From contig JAHHID010000021.1 of the NCBI GenBank assembly GCA_019359015.1, forward strand, positions 26,390 through 90,389: a DNA stretch of 64,000 bases, read 5' to 3'. The notes beneath the pieces were generated by a model that searched no databases, was not told where the DNA came from, and saw only the letters and a program-made list of their open reading frames with translations. Origin of the DNA: Spirirestis rafaelensis WJT71-NPBG6. GTDB lineage: Bacteria > Cyanobacteriota > Cyanobacteriia > Cyanobacteriales > Nostocaceae. Position numbers and translations under genes: made by a program. This document shows positions 18,597 to 27,928 of the stretch, piece by piece (position 1 is the stretch's first letter; each line of letters starts with the position of its first letter).

Positions 18597-18776
18597 ATGC
18601 AAAACACAACAAAAGTTACCACCCCCGTAATCGATGATCGCAATGCTTGGCGTTGGGGCTTTACCCCACAAGCAGAAATTTGGAACGGTCGCTTGGCAAT
18701 GATTGGCTTTTTAGCCGCCGCTTTGATTGAACTCTTCTCTGGTCAAGGCTTTCTGCACTTTTGGGGCATCCTGTAG
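18597..18776 (+). CDS. hli: High-light-inducible protein (HLIP/SCP, CAB superfamily)
   Basis: 59 residues, beginning [20 protein letters not shown]. The single membrane helix carries the chlorophyll-binding CAB motif ([20 protein letters not shown], residues 30-49), with the Glu and Asn-Arg that pair between helices in the dimer. HLIPs sit in the thylakoid membrane, bind chlorophyll and carotenoid, and protect photosystem II assembly intermediates during excess light. It starts with ATG 18597 after a GGAG motif about eight bases upstream. It has its own promoter region and terminator, so it is a single-gene unit. Confidence 0.95.
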   Translation: MQNTTKVTTPVIDDRNAWRWGFTPQAEIWNGRLAMIGFLAAALIELFSGQGFLHFWGIL

Positions 18777-18810
18777 TATTTAAAACGATAAATATTTTAA
18801 TAAATAAAAA

Positions 18811-18844
18811 AACCTGGGAGTGTTGATTCACTCCCAGGTTTTTT
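18811..18844 (+). terminator. Rho-independent terminator of the hli gene
   Basis: AACCTGGGAGTG (18811-18822), loop TTGATT, CACTCCCAGGTT (18829-18840), then TTTT. A perfect 12-bp stem with a U-tract, 35 bp after the hli stop codon. Confidence 0.93.
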
Positions 18845-18887
18845 AGAATTTTTGATTGTTAATCCTTGTTAGTAAAGTAAGTGGGTC

Positions 18888-18977
18888 AAATTAAATATAA
18901 AACCTCACGCTGCCTCCGGCTTCGCTCTCCTTGGTAAGGAGAGGGATTGAGGGTGAGGTTTTATCTTATATTTAATT
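18888..18977. repeat. 90-bp inverted-repeat element (MITE-like)
   Basis: The outer arms AATTAAATATAAAACCTCAC and the complementary GTGAGGTTTTAT...ATATTTAATT enclose an inner hairpin CTCTCCTT/AAGGAGAG. The GC-rich centre (CTGCCTCCGGCTTCG) in AT-rich arms is typical of dispersed cyanobacterial hairpin repeats. It lies between hli and sigA, which converge. Confidence 0.7.
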
Positions 18978-19068
18978 GTGCCTCGCTACTTAGTTGCTAG
19001 TGGTTGGTTGTTGGTTATTAATTTAACCGTAAGCAATAACCACTAAGCACTAACCACGCTCCTACTAA

Positions 19069-20238
19069 CTACCTAATATATTCTTTGAGAACGCTGTTAC
19101 GATTTGGGTGGCGTAACTTGCGGAGTGCCTTCGCCTCAATTTGACGAATCCGTTCACGGGTAACGTTGAAAATTTGTCCAATTTCCTCTAGAGTCTTCAT
19201 CCGACCGTCATCCAAGCCGTAGCGCAGTCTAAGAACATCGCGTTCGCGGGGGCTAAGACTGTCGAGGACTTTTTCTAGGTCTTCGCGTAGGAGATTTTTG
19301 GAAACTTGGTCTTCTGGAGTTTCGCCATCTGACTCGATAAAATCGCCGAGTCGGGAATCTTCCTCTTTACCAATAGGAGTTTCTAAAGAAATCGGCAATT
19401 GTGCAGATTTAGCAATAAATCGTAGCTTCTCGATGGTCATTTCCATACGAGTAGCGATTTCTTCTTCGGTGGGTTTGCGACCCATTTCTTGAGAAAGTAG
19501 TTTAGTGGTTTTCTTAATCCGAGAAATGGTTTCATAAAGATGAACCGGAAGTCGGATAGTGCGAGATTGGTCAGCGATCGCACGAGTAATTGCTTGACGA
19601 ATCCACCACGTAGCGTATGTAGAAAACTTATAACCTTTTTCGTGGTCAAACTTTTCAGCAGCGCGAATCAATCCTAGGCTACCTTCCTGAATTAAGTCTT
19701 GGAAGGACAAGCCACGATTCATATACTTCTTAGCAATTGAAACTACTAGGCGCAGGTTAGATTGCACCATTTTATCTTTCGCCCTGCGACCAACATGCAG
19801 GCGATAACGAAATGCTGGTAGCGGCAGTTGCACTGCTTCTGCCCATTCGCTGTCCTTAGGATCGCGATCCAACTGTTCTAAAAGTTTTTCACGTGCTCTT
19901 TCTAATTCCAGCAAGTCGGCAATCTTTCGTGCCAGTTCAATTTCTTCATCTGCTCGAAGCAGGCGAATACGACCAATTTCTTGCAAGTAAAGCCGAATCG
20001 AATCTTCGGTGTAGTGCTTTTTCTTGCTTTGGGTCCGGCGACGCGATTTAGCGGCTTTCCCAGACTTTGCGTCGTCCTCATCAGACTGAGGCTCTAAAAA
20101 TTCATCGTCGCCTTCATCGTTAATAAGCAAGTCCTCTTCATCCTCGATTAAGAGTTCTTCTAACTCGAGCTCAGGCTGATTCATTCTTTCTAGGTCAGGC
20201 TGATAAATGCTTTCGAGTACGTTGTTAGCCTGGTTCAT
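19069..20238 (-). CDS. sigA: Principal RNA polymerase sigma factor (group 1)
   Basis: 389 residues. The acidic N-terminal region (about 20-65, [20 protein letters not shown]) is followed by region 1.2 ([16 protein letters not shown]), region 2 ([38 protein letters not shown]), region 3 ([13 protein letters not shown]) and region 4 with the helix-turn-helix [20 protein letters not shown]. Length and sequence match the cyanobacterial vegetative SigA that directs most transcription. The upstream 1.6-kb gap on its 5' side suggests multiple promoters or a long leader. Confidence 0.96.
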   Translation of the reverse strand: MNQANNVLESIYQPDLERMNQPELELEELLIEDEEDLLINDEGDDEFLEPQSDEDDAKSGKAAKSRRRTQSKKKHYTEDSIRLYLQEIGRIRLLRADEEIELARKIADLLELERAREKLLEQLDRDPKDSEWAEAVQLPLPAFRYRLHVGRRAKDKMVQSNLRLVVSIAKKYMNRGLSFQDLIQEGSLGLIRAAEKFDHEKGYKFSTYATWWIRQAITRAIADQSRTIRLPVHLYETISRIKKTTKLLSQEMGRKPTEEEIATRMEMTIEKLRFIAKSAQLPISLETPIGKEEDSRLGDFIESDGETPEDQVSKNLLREDLEKVLDSLSPRERDVLRLRYGLDDGRMKTLEEIGQIFNVTRERIRQIEAKALRKLRHPNRNSVLKEYIR

Positions 20239-21810
20239 GCCGCGTTCCTCATGCTCCTTGCAGAATCAATTACTCAAGATGTTTTTAGTGCTCTTATAAA
20301 TGAGCTTTTTGACAACCGAAAATAGAGGGCTTGGCTGATTTGCCACTTATATTTTCGGAATTTTTACGCCTCCCAAGGGAGGTGTTTCTAGCTTAAGTGC
20401 GAAGCCGTTGTTTAAACCGACTTCTGAATATGAAAGTAAACGCCATAAGTGAGTGTTCTTGTCCCACATCACCTTTGACTAACTGCTTTAAAAAAAACTC
20501 ACCACTCCATATAAAAGTAATATGACTGTTGGGAGATGTTTATCTAAAGACTGTTCCGATTGTAGCCTGTTTCACAGAAATTGCACTCTTTTTGTGTAAT
20601 TACAATGAAGTCTTTGAGTAAAGTTGAGCCTGTTCCACCTAAAAAGTATTGAAAAAAGTAATTATACCCTTAAATTTTGCCAAATCTTTTTGGGATTTAC
20701 AGTCGCATTATCATTACATTCAAACTGAACTATACTTGCCTTTATCTATCTAAGTATTATGTAAAACATGAACTACTTAGAAACCGTGCATTTAATGTTA
20801 ACTCAGTTTAGATGTTTGAGTGCAACCCTTTTTACATTTACTTCATATCTTACTGAGTGAGAATTTGCGTAGACTACAAATTGCCTGAAAGCTAAACAGT
20901 TGAAACGCTAGGTACAAAGCGTAGCTTCTCTTTTTCTGAGATTTAAGCTTACCCTAGGCACTAGTTTCCGAACTGAACAGTTGTGTTGCTCATATTGAAG
21001 CACTCAACTGGCTTTTTCCCAATCACCTAAACTGAGGAGTTAAGGTATTGGGCAGAATCAGCTTAATCAATTCAGTCTTAATCACACCTTAGCGCAAGAA
21101 CTGAGATTTCAACCTTATGAAACTTGACAAACTGTTCTTATTGTATACAACGATATTTTAATCAATTCACAAAAAATTTGACACGTGAGATTATAGATAT
21201 TAGCCTACAAAGCGTCAAAACTGCATGGCATTTGTACAAAATTGTCACTTGTGCTACAGCAGGACATGAAGATATTAGCAATTTGAGAAGCTGCTGTTTG
21301 CGCTTGAAAGCCAGAAATTTGAGCCAAGAGCAAGGATTCGGGTCAGCTTTTGGGGAGAACCATAAAAATAAATCACGGCTCCGTGACATTTAGATCCGCA
21401 CAAGCCATGCGAAAAAATTCAAAACACGGCGGTCCATTTATTTACGCTTATGTGCCTTGGCATCAGTGTTAGTTCGAGTAGATGTTTGGAGAAGCAGCGA
21501 GTACTAAACTTTAGACTACTTCTATCGCTAGAGTAGAGCCTCAGTAATAAGGCGACCTAACTTGCCCTAAATTTAACCCAACTACGGGAAATCATGAATC
21601 CTTTCCGAAAAAAACTTGACAAAAAATCCTTTTTGTGAATTTGGTGAGATTTCTCCTCCCCTTATTTTTCAGCTTCAAAAGTTCAACTGGCAAGGTTTTG
21701 GCATTTAAATGATTAAACAGAAATAATTAAGTAAACTACCTTATTAAAACTATTTAATAAGAATATTTCTCAAATAAAATTCTTGTCTACTTCTTCTAAA
21801 ACTAAGACAC
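20239..21810. other. 1.6-kb stretch without a recognisable gene
   Basis: Short open frames exist on both strands at about 21124-21393, but they are Cys-rich, lack good start signals and overlap each other, so they look like chance. A small hairpin with arms CGCCTCCC and GGGAGGTG lies at about 20369-20386. The region lies between the 5' side of sigA and the 3' side of the fasciclin gene. It may hold sigA promoters, a long leader or an RNA gene, but nothing can be named. Confidence 0.45.
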
Positions 21811-21850
21811 AAAAAAGCCCCCAGTTGTTGCGGATTGCTTAAACTGAGGG
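21811..21850 (-). terminator. Rho-independent terminator of the fasciclin gene
   Basis: Read on the minus strand: CCCTCAGTT, a loop of about 15 bases, AACTGGGGG (one G-T wobble), then CTTTTTTG. It lies 45 bp past the stop codon of the fasciclin lipoprotein gene. Confidence 0.85.
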
Positions 21851-21894
21851 TTATTTAGTTAGCTTAACTATATTTGCTATCCGCTGCTTAAGAC

Positions 21895-22542
21895 TTACTT
21901 AAAATTGGGTGGCAGAATTACTTTGTCAACTACATGCACAATACCGTTGCTAGCGGGAATGTCAGCCTGAACGACTTTAGCACCGTTGACTGTGACTGTG
22001 TTGCTGGCACTATCAACTTTTACTGTCACAGGAGTACCCTCAACTGTATTGACTTTTCCAGATGTTAGTTGGCTAGAGGTGACTTGCCCAGGTACAACAT
22101 GGTATCCCAAAAGGTTGACTAACTTTGATTTGTTTTCTGGCTTGAGGAGTTGGTCTACAGTACCTTTTGGTAATGCGGCAAAAGCAGCATCAGTAGGTGC
22201 AAATACTGTGTAAGGTCCTTTCCCAGCCAATTGTTCAGTTAAACCTGCGGCTTGTACTGCCTTTGTTAAAGTTGTAAATGAACCCTGACTGGCTGCTGCC
22301 TGTGCCAATTCTCCCAAATTTTGGTTTGCAGTTGTGCCTGCGGGTGCTGGTGAGGCAGAAGGGACAGTAGTTGCTGGAGTTTCCGCTGTAGTGGGGGGAA
22401 GGGTTGTCTGAGTTTCTGTCGCGGGAGGAACTGTTGGATTTTCGGCGACGGGCTGGCTGTTACAGGCAGACAGAGCAACAAGACTACCTACACTAATTGC
22501 ACTGAACAATACTTTTGCTAAAATGCTGTTACTCTTTTTCAT
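21895..22542 (-). CDS. Fasciclin (FAS1) domain lipoprotein
   Basis: 215 residues from the ATG at 22542. The signal peptide is lipoprotein-type (KKSNSILAKV, then SVGSLVALSAC with the lipobox Cys near residue 27). A Pro/Thr/Ala-rich linker of about 50 residues follows, and then one FAS1 domain: FTTLTKAVQAAGL, GPYTVFAPTDAAFAALP, LLGYHVVPGQVTS and the closing GIVHVVDKVILPP. FAS1 domains mediate adhesion at the cell surface. The protein is probably anchored in a membrane facing the periplasm. A longer frame adds seven residues before the signal peptide. Confidence 0.92.
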   Translation of the reverse strand: MKKSNSILAKVLFSAISVGSLVALSACNSQPVAENPTVPPATETQTTLPPTTAETPATTVPSASPAPAGTTANQNLGELAQAAASQGSFTTLTKAVQAAGLTEQLAGKGPYTVFAPTDAAFAALPKGTVDQLLKPENKSKLVNLLGYHVVPGQVTSSQLTSGKVNTVEGTPVTVKVDSASNTVTVNGAKVVQADIPASNGIVHVVDKVILPPNFK

Positions 22543-23107
22543 GGTCTTCAAAAAATCAAGCAAAATTAATAACTATTTACAAATTTTAATATTTTTTATA
22601 AGTAATCCCTCAGCCTAGCGAGGTACTTTTTCAAGACATCTATACAATCTGACCGAGGCTAGGTTTGAAAAAATGGGTAGAGGCTTTTTGGCGAGTCGAG
22701 AAGCTCCCTAATTTATTTGTGGGGGACGAGCCTCTCCCCCTTCGGGTTCGCCACTACGAATAGACGGTACAGGCAACCGCCGAGTGGACTCACCATTTTT
22801 TTGTCGCCAAATTGGCCACCAAAAGGCGTACAGACAAATTTATTGAAAGTTAGTCTGGAGGCAAAAATAAATCAAGAAAACTTTCAAGACTGTTTTTCCA
22901 TTTGTTCAATCTCTGCCTAACTTCTCTCGTATAGACGAAGCAGACTTAATTATTTGTAATCAAGGCTCCTGACTAGATACTGTTTAGATAACACTAAATT
23001 GAGTATTCTCTGGCTTAAAGATGATCTTTAACACAAAGGCTGTTAGTTGACCAGTATTTCTGGGAACTATGTACCTGTAGTTTGATGATTTTTTTTCAGC
23101 AACCAGA
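22543..23107. other. Intergenic region with palindromic remnants
   Basis: No gene supported. The stretch 22680-22850 contains GC-rich repeat-like sequence (CTTCGGGTTCGCCACTACGA, then GTCGCCAAATTGGC) in an AT-rich setting, consistent with an old dispersed repeat. The ends must hold the promoters of the two divergent flanking genes. Confidence 0.45.
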
Positions 23108-23890
23108 ATGTTCTTTTTATCTCGTCAAAGTGTCAATACATTTTTTATACTCTTTTTGTGTATCTTCGGAGTTGGATTAATCCAATTTTCCCGATTGCAA
23201 AAACAGAACAATAGTAATGAATTTGTATCTTTCAAAATAGAAAGAGAAATTAATTCAGAGAGCATGCGTCTTCGTTTACTGAAAAAAATGCCCAGCTTTG
23301 GCTATAAAAACTTAATTGCCGATTGGGTATATCTCGAATTTTTGCAATATTTTGGTGATGATGAAATTCGCGAAACAACTGGTTATAGTCTAAGTCCAGA
23401 ATATTTTGAAGTTATTCTCGGAAACGACCCGCGATTTTTAACAGCTTATGTCGGTCTTTCTACTAGTACTTCTATGTATGCTGCTATGCCAGAAAAGTCT
23501 GTTGCATTAATGGAGAAAAGTTTAAAGTCACTATCTCCTTGGACTCCGGAAAAATCTTATTATGTGTGGCGTTACAAAGGAATTGATGAGTTATTATTTT
23601 TAGGTAATTCTTCAGCAGCAAGGCAATCTTTTGAAGCTGCGGCAAACTGGGCGAATAACTATTCAGATGAAGAAAGTAAACAAGTTGTAAATATTTCTCA
23701 AAAAACTGCTGAATTTCTCAGTCAAAATCCTGATAGTAAACACGCTCAAATTGCTGCATGGGCAATGGTGTTAAATAATCATGTTGATGAGAAAACGCGT
23801 AAAAGAGCAATTGGACAAATCCAAACTTTGGGAGGAGAGGTAATCAGCACTCCTCAAGGAAATCAAATTAAATTTGCGAATAAAGATTGA
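23108..23890 (+). CDS. Hypothetical membrane-anchored helical protein
   Basis: 260 residues, not assigned to a named family. An N-terminal membrane anchor lies at about 10-27 (NTFFILFLCIFGVGLIQF). The remainder is soluble and helical with a TPR-like pattern, for example YFEVILGNDPRFLTAYVGLS, ELLFLGNSSAARQSFEAAAN and AWAMVLNNHVDEKTRKRAIG. This suggests a scaffold role facing the periplasm or thylakoid lumen. Start ATG 23108. Codon use is AT-rich. It precedes the PabC-like gene by 91 bp on the same strand and may be co-transcribed with it. Confidence 0.7.
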   Translation: MFFLSRQSVNTFFILFLCIFGVGLIQFSRLQKQNNSNEFVSFKIEREINSESMRLRLLKKMPSFGYKNLIADWVYLEFLQYFGDDEIRETTGYSLSPEYFEVILGNDPRFLTAYVGLSTSTSMYAAMPEKSVALMEKSLKSLSPWTPEKSYYVWRYKGIDELLFLGNSSAARQSFEAAANWANNYSDEESKQVVNISQKTAEFLSQNPDSKHAQIAAWAMVLNNHVDEKTRKRAIGQIQTLGGEVISTPQGNQIKFANKD

Positions 23891-23981
23891 AAATTTGTTG
23901 GTGGTTAGTGGTTGTTAGTTCTTAGTTGTTAGTTGCTAATATTAACTACTGATTACTAACCTTTAGCTACTAACACTTGCT

Positions 23982-24767
23982 TTGTTTTGGTATAACGGCA
24001 AATTAATTGAGTCTCAAACCCTGGAATTAGCAATTGACGATCCGGGGTTACTTTATGGGGCAACGGTTTTTACTACGTTGCGGGTTTATCACAACTCGCT
24101 GGATAGTAGTTTAACTAACTGGCTGTCACACTGCGATCGCCTGCTATTTAGTTTACAAACTTTTGGTTGGCAGCAACCAGACTGGAAGCGTCTGCGTCAA
24201 GGTGCACAAGTTATCATGGCACACTTCCCGGTTCTCAGAATTACTGTCTTTCCTGATGGACGAGAGTGGATAACTGGCAGGTTATTAATCGAGGATTTGA
24301 CTCATAAGCAAAAAAATGGTGTAGGTTGCAGCCTTTCAATCCCAGAATTTTATCGCAGTCTCCCCATTCACAAAACTGGAAATTACCTGAGTGCTTGGTT
24401 GGCAAAAAATAGCGCTCAAAAGTTGAATGCTCAAGAAGCTATTTTAGTTTCAAAAGCGGGAAATTGGTTAGAAACCAGTACCGGCAATCTTTGGGGATGG
24501 CTTGATGGCTGTTGGTGGACGCCAAAAGAAGGAATTTTGCCAGGAATTATGCGTAAGCAATTAATAAATTACCTTCACACTCAGCAGCAGATGGTGAGAG
24601 AGGAACCTTGGACACCAGAGTTAGTCAAAAAATTTGAAGCGATCGCCTACAGTAATTGCGTAGTCGAAATTATCCCCATCCACACCGTCATTCAGCCGAC
24701 AGGAAAGCTAGAATATGATCCCAGACATCCGATTTTTCAACAATTGCGGGAACTTTTTGTAGCATGA
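23982..24767 (+). CDS. pabC: Aminotransferase class IV, aminodeoxychorismate lyase-like
   Basis: 261 residues. PabC releases pyruvate from 4-amino-4-deoxychorismate to give p-aminobenzoate for folate. The N-terminal WYNGKLIESQTLELAIDDPG and GATVFTTLRV, the PLP Lys in HKTGNYLSAWLAKN (about residue 132) and LETSTGNLWG fit class IV PLP enzymes. The PLP fold is shared with branched-chain aminotransferases, so the substrate is inferred. The start appears to be TTG 23982, because the conserved sequence begins two residues later and no ATG is available. Its folate link matches folK earlier in the window. Confidence 0.82.
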   Translation: MFWYNGKLIESQTLELAIDDPGLLYGATVFTTLRVYHNSLDSSLTNWLSHCDRLLFSLQTFGWQQPDWKRLRQGAQVIMAHFPVLRITVFPDGREWITGRLLIEDLTHKQKNGVGCSLSIPEFYRSLPIHKTGNYLSAWLAKNSAQKLNAQEAILVSKAGNWLETSTGNLWGWLDGCWWTPKEGILPGIMRKQLINYLHTQQQMVREEPWTPELVKKFEAIAYSNCVVEIIPIHTVIQPTGKLEYDPRHPIFQQLRELFVA

Positions 24768-24789
24768 GGGTGCGGGAATCTGATATACC

Positions 24790-24818
24790 TTAAGATAAGT
24801 TAACATAATTCTTATAAT
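24790..24818 (+). promoter_or_regulatory. Candidate sigma-70-type promoter of ftsH
   Basis: TTAAGA (24790-24795), a 17-base spacer, and TATAAT (24813-24818), 60 bp before the ftsH GTG start. The leader between them includes CAGAGACGCTACGCGAACGC, part of a dispersed repeat. Confidence 0.55.
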
Positions 24819-24878
24819 GCCCTCTCCTAACAGAGACGCTACGCGAACGCACAAAAAGTATTGGAGGATTGACCAAGC

Positions 24879-26717
24879 GTGAATAAAAGATGGAGAAATG
24901 CGGGGCTGTACGCGCTGCTTTTTATTGTTGTCATAGCTTTAGGAACAGCATTCTTTGACAAACAACCGCAAAGTAGAGAAACATGGCGTTACAGCCAGTT
25001 TATTCAAGAAGTTGAAAATAACAACGTTGACAAAGTCAGTTTAAGTGCAGATCGGTCTACGGCTCTTGTCAAGTCGAATCAAGGAACCCAGTTTATAGTA
25101 ACCTTGGTCAACGATCCAGACCTGATTAACACTCTCAGCGCTAAAGGGATTGATATTTCTGTTTTGCCGCAAACCGATGAAGGATTTTGGTTTAAGGCAC
25201 TCAGCAGCTTATTTTTCCCAGTATTGCTTTTGGTTGGCTTGTTCTTTTTGCTGCGTCGTGCCCAAAATGGTCCCGGTAGCCAAGCAATGAACTTTGGCAA
25301 GTCTAAAGCCAGAGTGCAAATGGAGCCACAAACCCAAGTAACCTTTGGTGATGTTGCTGGTATTGACCAAGCGAAACTAGAACTAAACGAAGTTGTAGAC
25401 TTTCTCAAAAACGCCGATCGCTTTACCGCAGTTGGTGCAAAAATTCCTAAAGGTGTGCTGCTTGTTGGTCCTCCCGGTACAGGTAAAACCTTACTGGCTC
25501 GTGCTGTAGCAGGTGAAGCGGGTGTTCCCTTCTTCTCCATCTCTGGTTCCGAGTTCGTAGAAATGTTCGTGGGTGTAGGTGCATCCCGCGTGCGTGACTT
25601 GTTCGAGCAAGCTAAATCTAATGCTCCCTGTATCGTCTTCATCGATGAAATTGACGCTGTAGGTCGTCAACGGGGTGCAGGTTTAGGTGGTGGTAACGAT
25701 GAGCGCGAACAAACCCTCAACCAGTTGCTGACCGAAATGGACGGCTTTGAGGGCAACACTGGCATTATCATTATTGCTGCTACCAACCGTCCCGATGTAT
25801 TGGATGCAGCACTGTTGCGTCCCGGTCGTTTTGACCGTCAAGTTGTCGTCGATCGTCCTGATTATGCTGGACGCAGTGAAATTCTCAAAGTTCATGCTCG
25901 TGGCAAGACTTTGGCGAAGGATGTTGACTTGGATAAAATTGCCCGTCGTACCCCAGGTTTCACCGGTGCGGATTTATCCAACTTGTTGAATGAAGCGGCA
26001 ATTTTGGCAGCACGACGGAATTTGACCGAAATTTCAATGGACGAAATCAACGATGCGATTGATCGCGTTTTGGCTGGTCCAGAGAAGAAAGACCGAGTAA
26101 TGAGCGAAAAGCGCAAAACTTTGGTAGCGTATCACGAAGCTGGTCACGCTTTAGTTGGTGCTTTGATGCCAGATTATGACCCAGTACAAAAAATCAGCAT
26201 TATTCCTCGCGGTCGTGCAGGTGGTTTAACTTGGTTCACCCCCAGCGAAGACCGGATGGATACTGGTTTATACAGCCGCGCTTATCTGGAAAATCAGATG
26301 GCTGTAGCTTTGGGTGGTCGGATTGCTGAAGAAATTATCTTTGGTGAAGAAGAAGTAACTACAGGTGCTTCTAACGACTTACAACAAGTAGCGCGTGTTG
26401 CTCGCCAGATGATAACACGATTTGGAATGAGCGATCGCTTAGGTCCAGTTGCCCTTGGTCGTCAGCAAGGTAACATGTTCCTCGGTCGGGATATCATGTC
26501 AGAACGTGATTTCTCTGAAGAAACCGCTGCCGCAGTTGATGAAGAAGTTCGCAAACTTGTGGATGTAGCTTATCTACGTGCTAAAGATGTCTTGGTTAGC
26601 AACCGTCACATTCTCGATCTCATCGCGCAAATGCTCGTTGAGAAGGAAACTGTGGATGCTGATGAGTTGCAAGAAATTCTCGTGAACAACGATGTGAAAA
26701 CCGCTGCGTTTGCGTAA
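24879..26717 (+). CDS. ftsH: ATP-dependent zinc metalloprotease FtsH
   Basis: 612 residues, starting at GTG 24879 with a strong GGAGG nine bases upstream. Two membrane helices (about 8-24 and 108-126) flank a lumenal domain. The AAA domain has Walker A GPPGTGKT (197-204), Walker B FIDEIDA (254-260) and the [23 protein letters not shown] (301-320). The protease site is HEAGH at 419-423. In cyanobacteria such FtsH hexamers in the thylakoid degrade damaged D1 and assembly intermediates. Which of the usual four paralogues this is cannot be decided here. Confidence 0.97.
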   Translation: MNKRWRNAGLYALLFIVVIALGTAFFDKQPQSRETWRYSQFIQEVENNNVDKVSLSADRSTALVKSNQGTQFIVTLVNDPDLINTLSAKGIDISVLPQTDEGFWFKALSSLFFPVLLLVGLFFLLRRAQNGPGSQAMNFGKSKARVQMEPQTQVTFGDVAGIDQAKLELNEVVDFLKNADRFTAVGAKIPKGVLLVGPPGTGKTLLARAVAGEAGVPFFSISGSEFVEMFVGVGASRVRDLFEQAKSNAPCIVFIDEIDAVGRQRGAGLGGGNDEREQTLNQLLTEMDGFEGNTGIIIIAATNRPDVLDAALLRPGRFDRQVVVDRPDYAGRSEILKVHARGKTLAKDVDLDKIARRTPGFTGADLSNLLNEAAILAARRNLTEISMDEINDAIDRVLAGPEKKDRVMSEKRKTLVAYHEAGHALVGALMPDYDPVQKISIIPRGRAGGLTWFTPSEDRMDTGLYSRAYLENQMAVALGGRIAEEIIFGEEEVTTGASNDLQQVARVARQMITRFGMSDRLGPVALGRQQGNMFLGRDIMSERDFSEETAAAVDEEVRKLVDVAYLRAKDVLVSNRHILDLIAQMLVEKETVDADELQEILVNNDVKTAAFA

Positions 26718-26768
26718 TTCAGTAGAGACGCTTCGGTTCCGGAGCGTCTCTCCTAAGATTAAAAAACT

Positions 26769-26802
26769 AAACCCCTGCAAGCTCAATGTATTGCAGGGGT
26801 TT
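26769..26802 (+). terminator. Rho-independent terminator of ftsH
   Basis: AAACCCCTGCAA (26769-26780), a 10-base loop, TTGCAGGGGTTT (26791-26802) and then TTGTT. It is preceded by a dispersed GTAGAGACGC palindrome at about 26722-26751, directly after the stop codon. Confidence 0.9.
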
Positions 26803-26865
26803 TGTTAAATATGACATTAATCTGTTAACAGTGACAAATAAGAGCGTTAATATACATTTATTGAG

Positions 26866-26937
26866 TGGGTGACCTGGGACTCGAACCCAGAACCAGCAGA
26901 TTAAGAGTCTGATGCTCTACCATTGAGCTAGTCACCC
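26866..26937 (-). tRNA. tRNA-Lys (anticodon CTT)
   Basis: Read on the minus strand, GGGTGAC pairs with GTCACCC (acceptor stem), D stem GCTC/GAGC, anticodon loop CTCTTAA with anticodon CTT, T arm CTGGG TTCGAGT CCCAG, and discriminator A. 72 bases; CCA is not encoded. The anticodon stem has one mismatch at its base (T27-C43). It lies between ftsH and the RAYT locus. Confidence 0.95.
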
Positions 26938-27236
26938 GCGTAGTCCTAAACTATAGCATATTTCTCAAGTATACGCCAGCATTTTCTCCGCTTTTTTGAG
27001 GAATTTAGTATTTTGGATAGTTTCAGAATTGAGGAAATGTATTTTTACATCGCCTCATTTTCAGTAACTTTAATTAGATAGTTTTTAGGATTTTCGTATG
27101 TCATTCACTTAAGTAAATTTACTTTATTTTAAAGATTGGATGTATTGTTGCAAATTATCTAGCTTCTCCTGAGTTTAGTAATTAAGATTTAGAAATAATT
27201 TTCGTTTCTCATTTTTCTCTCGTCCTCGTTCGTCCT

Positions 27237-27281
27237 CGTTCCCAGCCTCAGGCTGGGAACGGATTCTAGAGGCTCTGCCTC
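27237..27281. repeat. REP palindromes upstream of the RAYT gene
   Basis: CGTTCCCAGCC-TCA-GGCTGGGAACG (27237-27261) is followed by GAGGCTCTGCCTC (27269-27281). The same two elements appear in mirrored order downstream of the RAYT gene (27836-27880), and again near 40278-40325 and 43151-43250. Confidence 0.9.
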
Positions 27282-27301
27282 GCGATAATAAGGTTAACAC
27301 T

Positions 27302-27928
27302 ATGGGACGCAGCCGCTACCACGTACTAGGAACCCAGCCACACTTTCTCACCTGCACAGTGATAAATTGGATTTGCATGTTTGGTAAAGTTGAATTCGCA
27401 GAAATTATTTTCAATTCTCTAAATTTTCTTCAACGACAGCAACGATTAAAGTTGTATGGTTACGTAATTATGGAGAATCATCTCCACCTGATCGCATCGG
27501 CTGCAAGTTTATCAAAAGAAATAGGCGATTTTAAATCGTTTACGGCTCGTTGTATTATTGACTTACTTAAGAAAAATAACTCTAACTATATTCTTAATCA
27601 ATTTGAATTCTACAAACTAAAACATAAGACAAAACAAGAATATCAGGTTTGGCAAGAAGGTTTTCATCCACAAGCTATTTTGGATGAGGAAATGTTTAAA
27701 CAGAAGTTAGATTATATCCACAATAATCCGGTGAAGCGTGGTTATATAGATGATCCAGCTCATTGGCGGTATTCGAGTTACCGTAATTATATGGGACAGC
27801 CGGGGTTGTTAGAGGTAGAGTTGATTGATTTAGGGGAGGCAGAGCCTCATGAAGGCATTCCCAGCCTGAGGCTGGGAACGAGTGAAGGGCTGGGAACGAG
27901 TGGACAGGATGCTAAAATTGGATGGTGA
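27302..27928 (+). CDS. REP-associated tyrosine transposase (RAYT, Y1/IS200-like)
   Basis: 208 residues. This single-stranded-DNA HUH transposase type moves or maintains REP palindromes. Family markers are GRSRYHV at the start, the metal-binding HUH motif in MENHLHLIA (about residues 57-65) and the C-terminal block YIHNNPVKRGYIDDPAHWRYSSYRNY holding the candidate nucleophile Tyr. The family block ends by about residue 160. Residues from about 179 onward (GEAEPHEGIPSLRLGTSEGL) are read from the flanking REP sequence. The stop codon lies inside the 3' end of the convergent histidine kinase gene (17 bp overlap). Confidence 0.92.
   Translation: MGRSRYHVLGTQPHFLTCTVINWICMFGKVEFAEIIFNSLNFLQRQQRLKLYGYVIMENHLHLIASAASLSKEIGDFKSFTARCIIDLLKKNNSNYILNQFEFYKLKHKTKQEYQVWQEGFHPQAILDEEMFKQKLDYIHNNPVKRGYIDDPAHWRYSSYRNYMGQPGLLEVELIDLGEAEPHEGIPSLRLGTSEGLGTSGQDAKIGW
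27836..27905. repeat. REP palindromes downstream of, and overlapping, the RAYT gene
   Basis: GAGGCAGAGCCTC (27836-27848), then ATTCCCAGCC-TGA-GGCTGGGAACG (27856-27880) and a half copy GGCTGGGAACGAG to about 27900. The arrangement mirrors the upstream REPs, so the transposase gene sits between inverted REPs. Confidence 0.9.

Noticed and set aside
21124..21393. Overlapping plus and minus frames in the sigA upstream gap
   Set aside because: Both lack start signals, are Cys-rich and overlap each other; they look like chance.
27302..27928. Complete IS200/IS605 insertion sequence
   Set aside because: Only a Y1-type transposase of the RAYT group with REPs; no TnpB and no IS ends.
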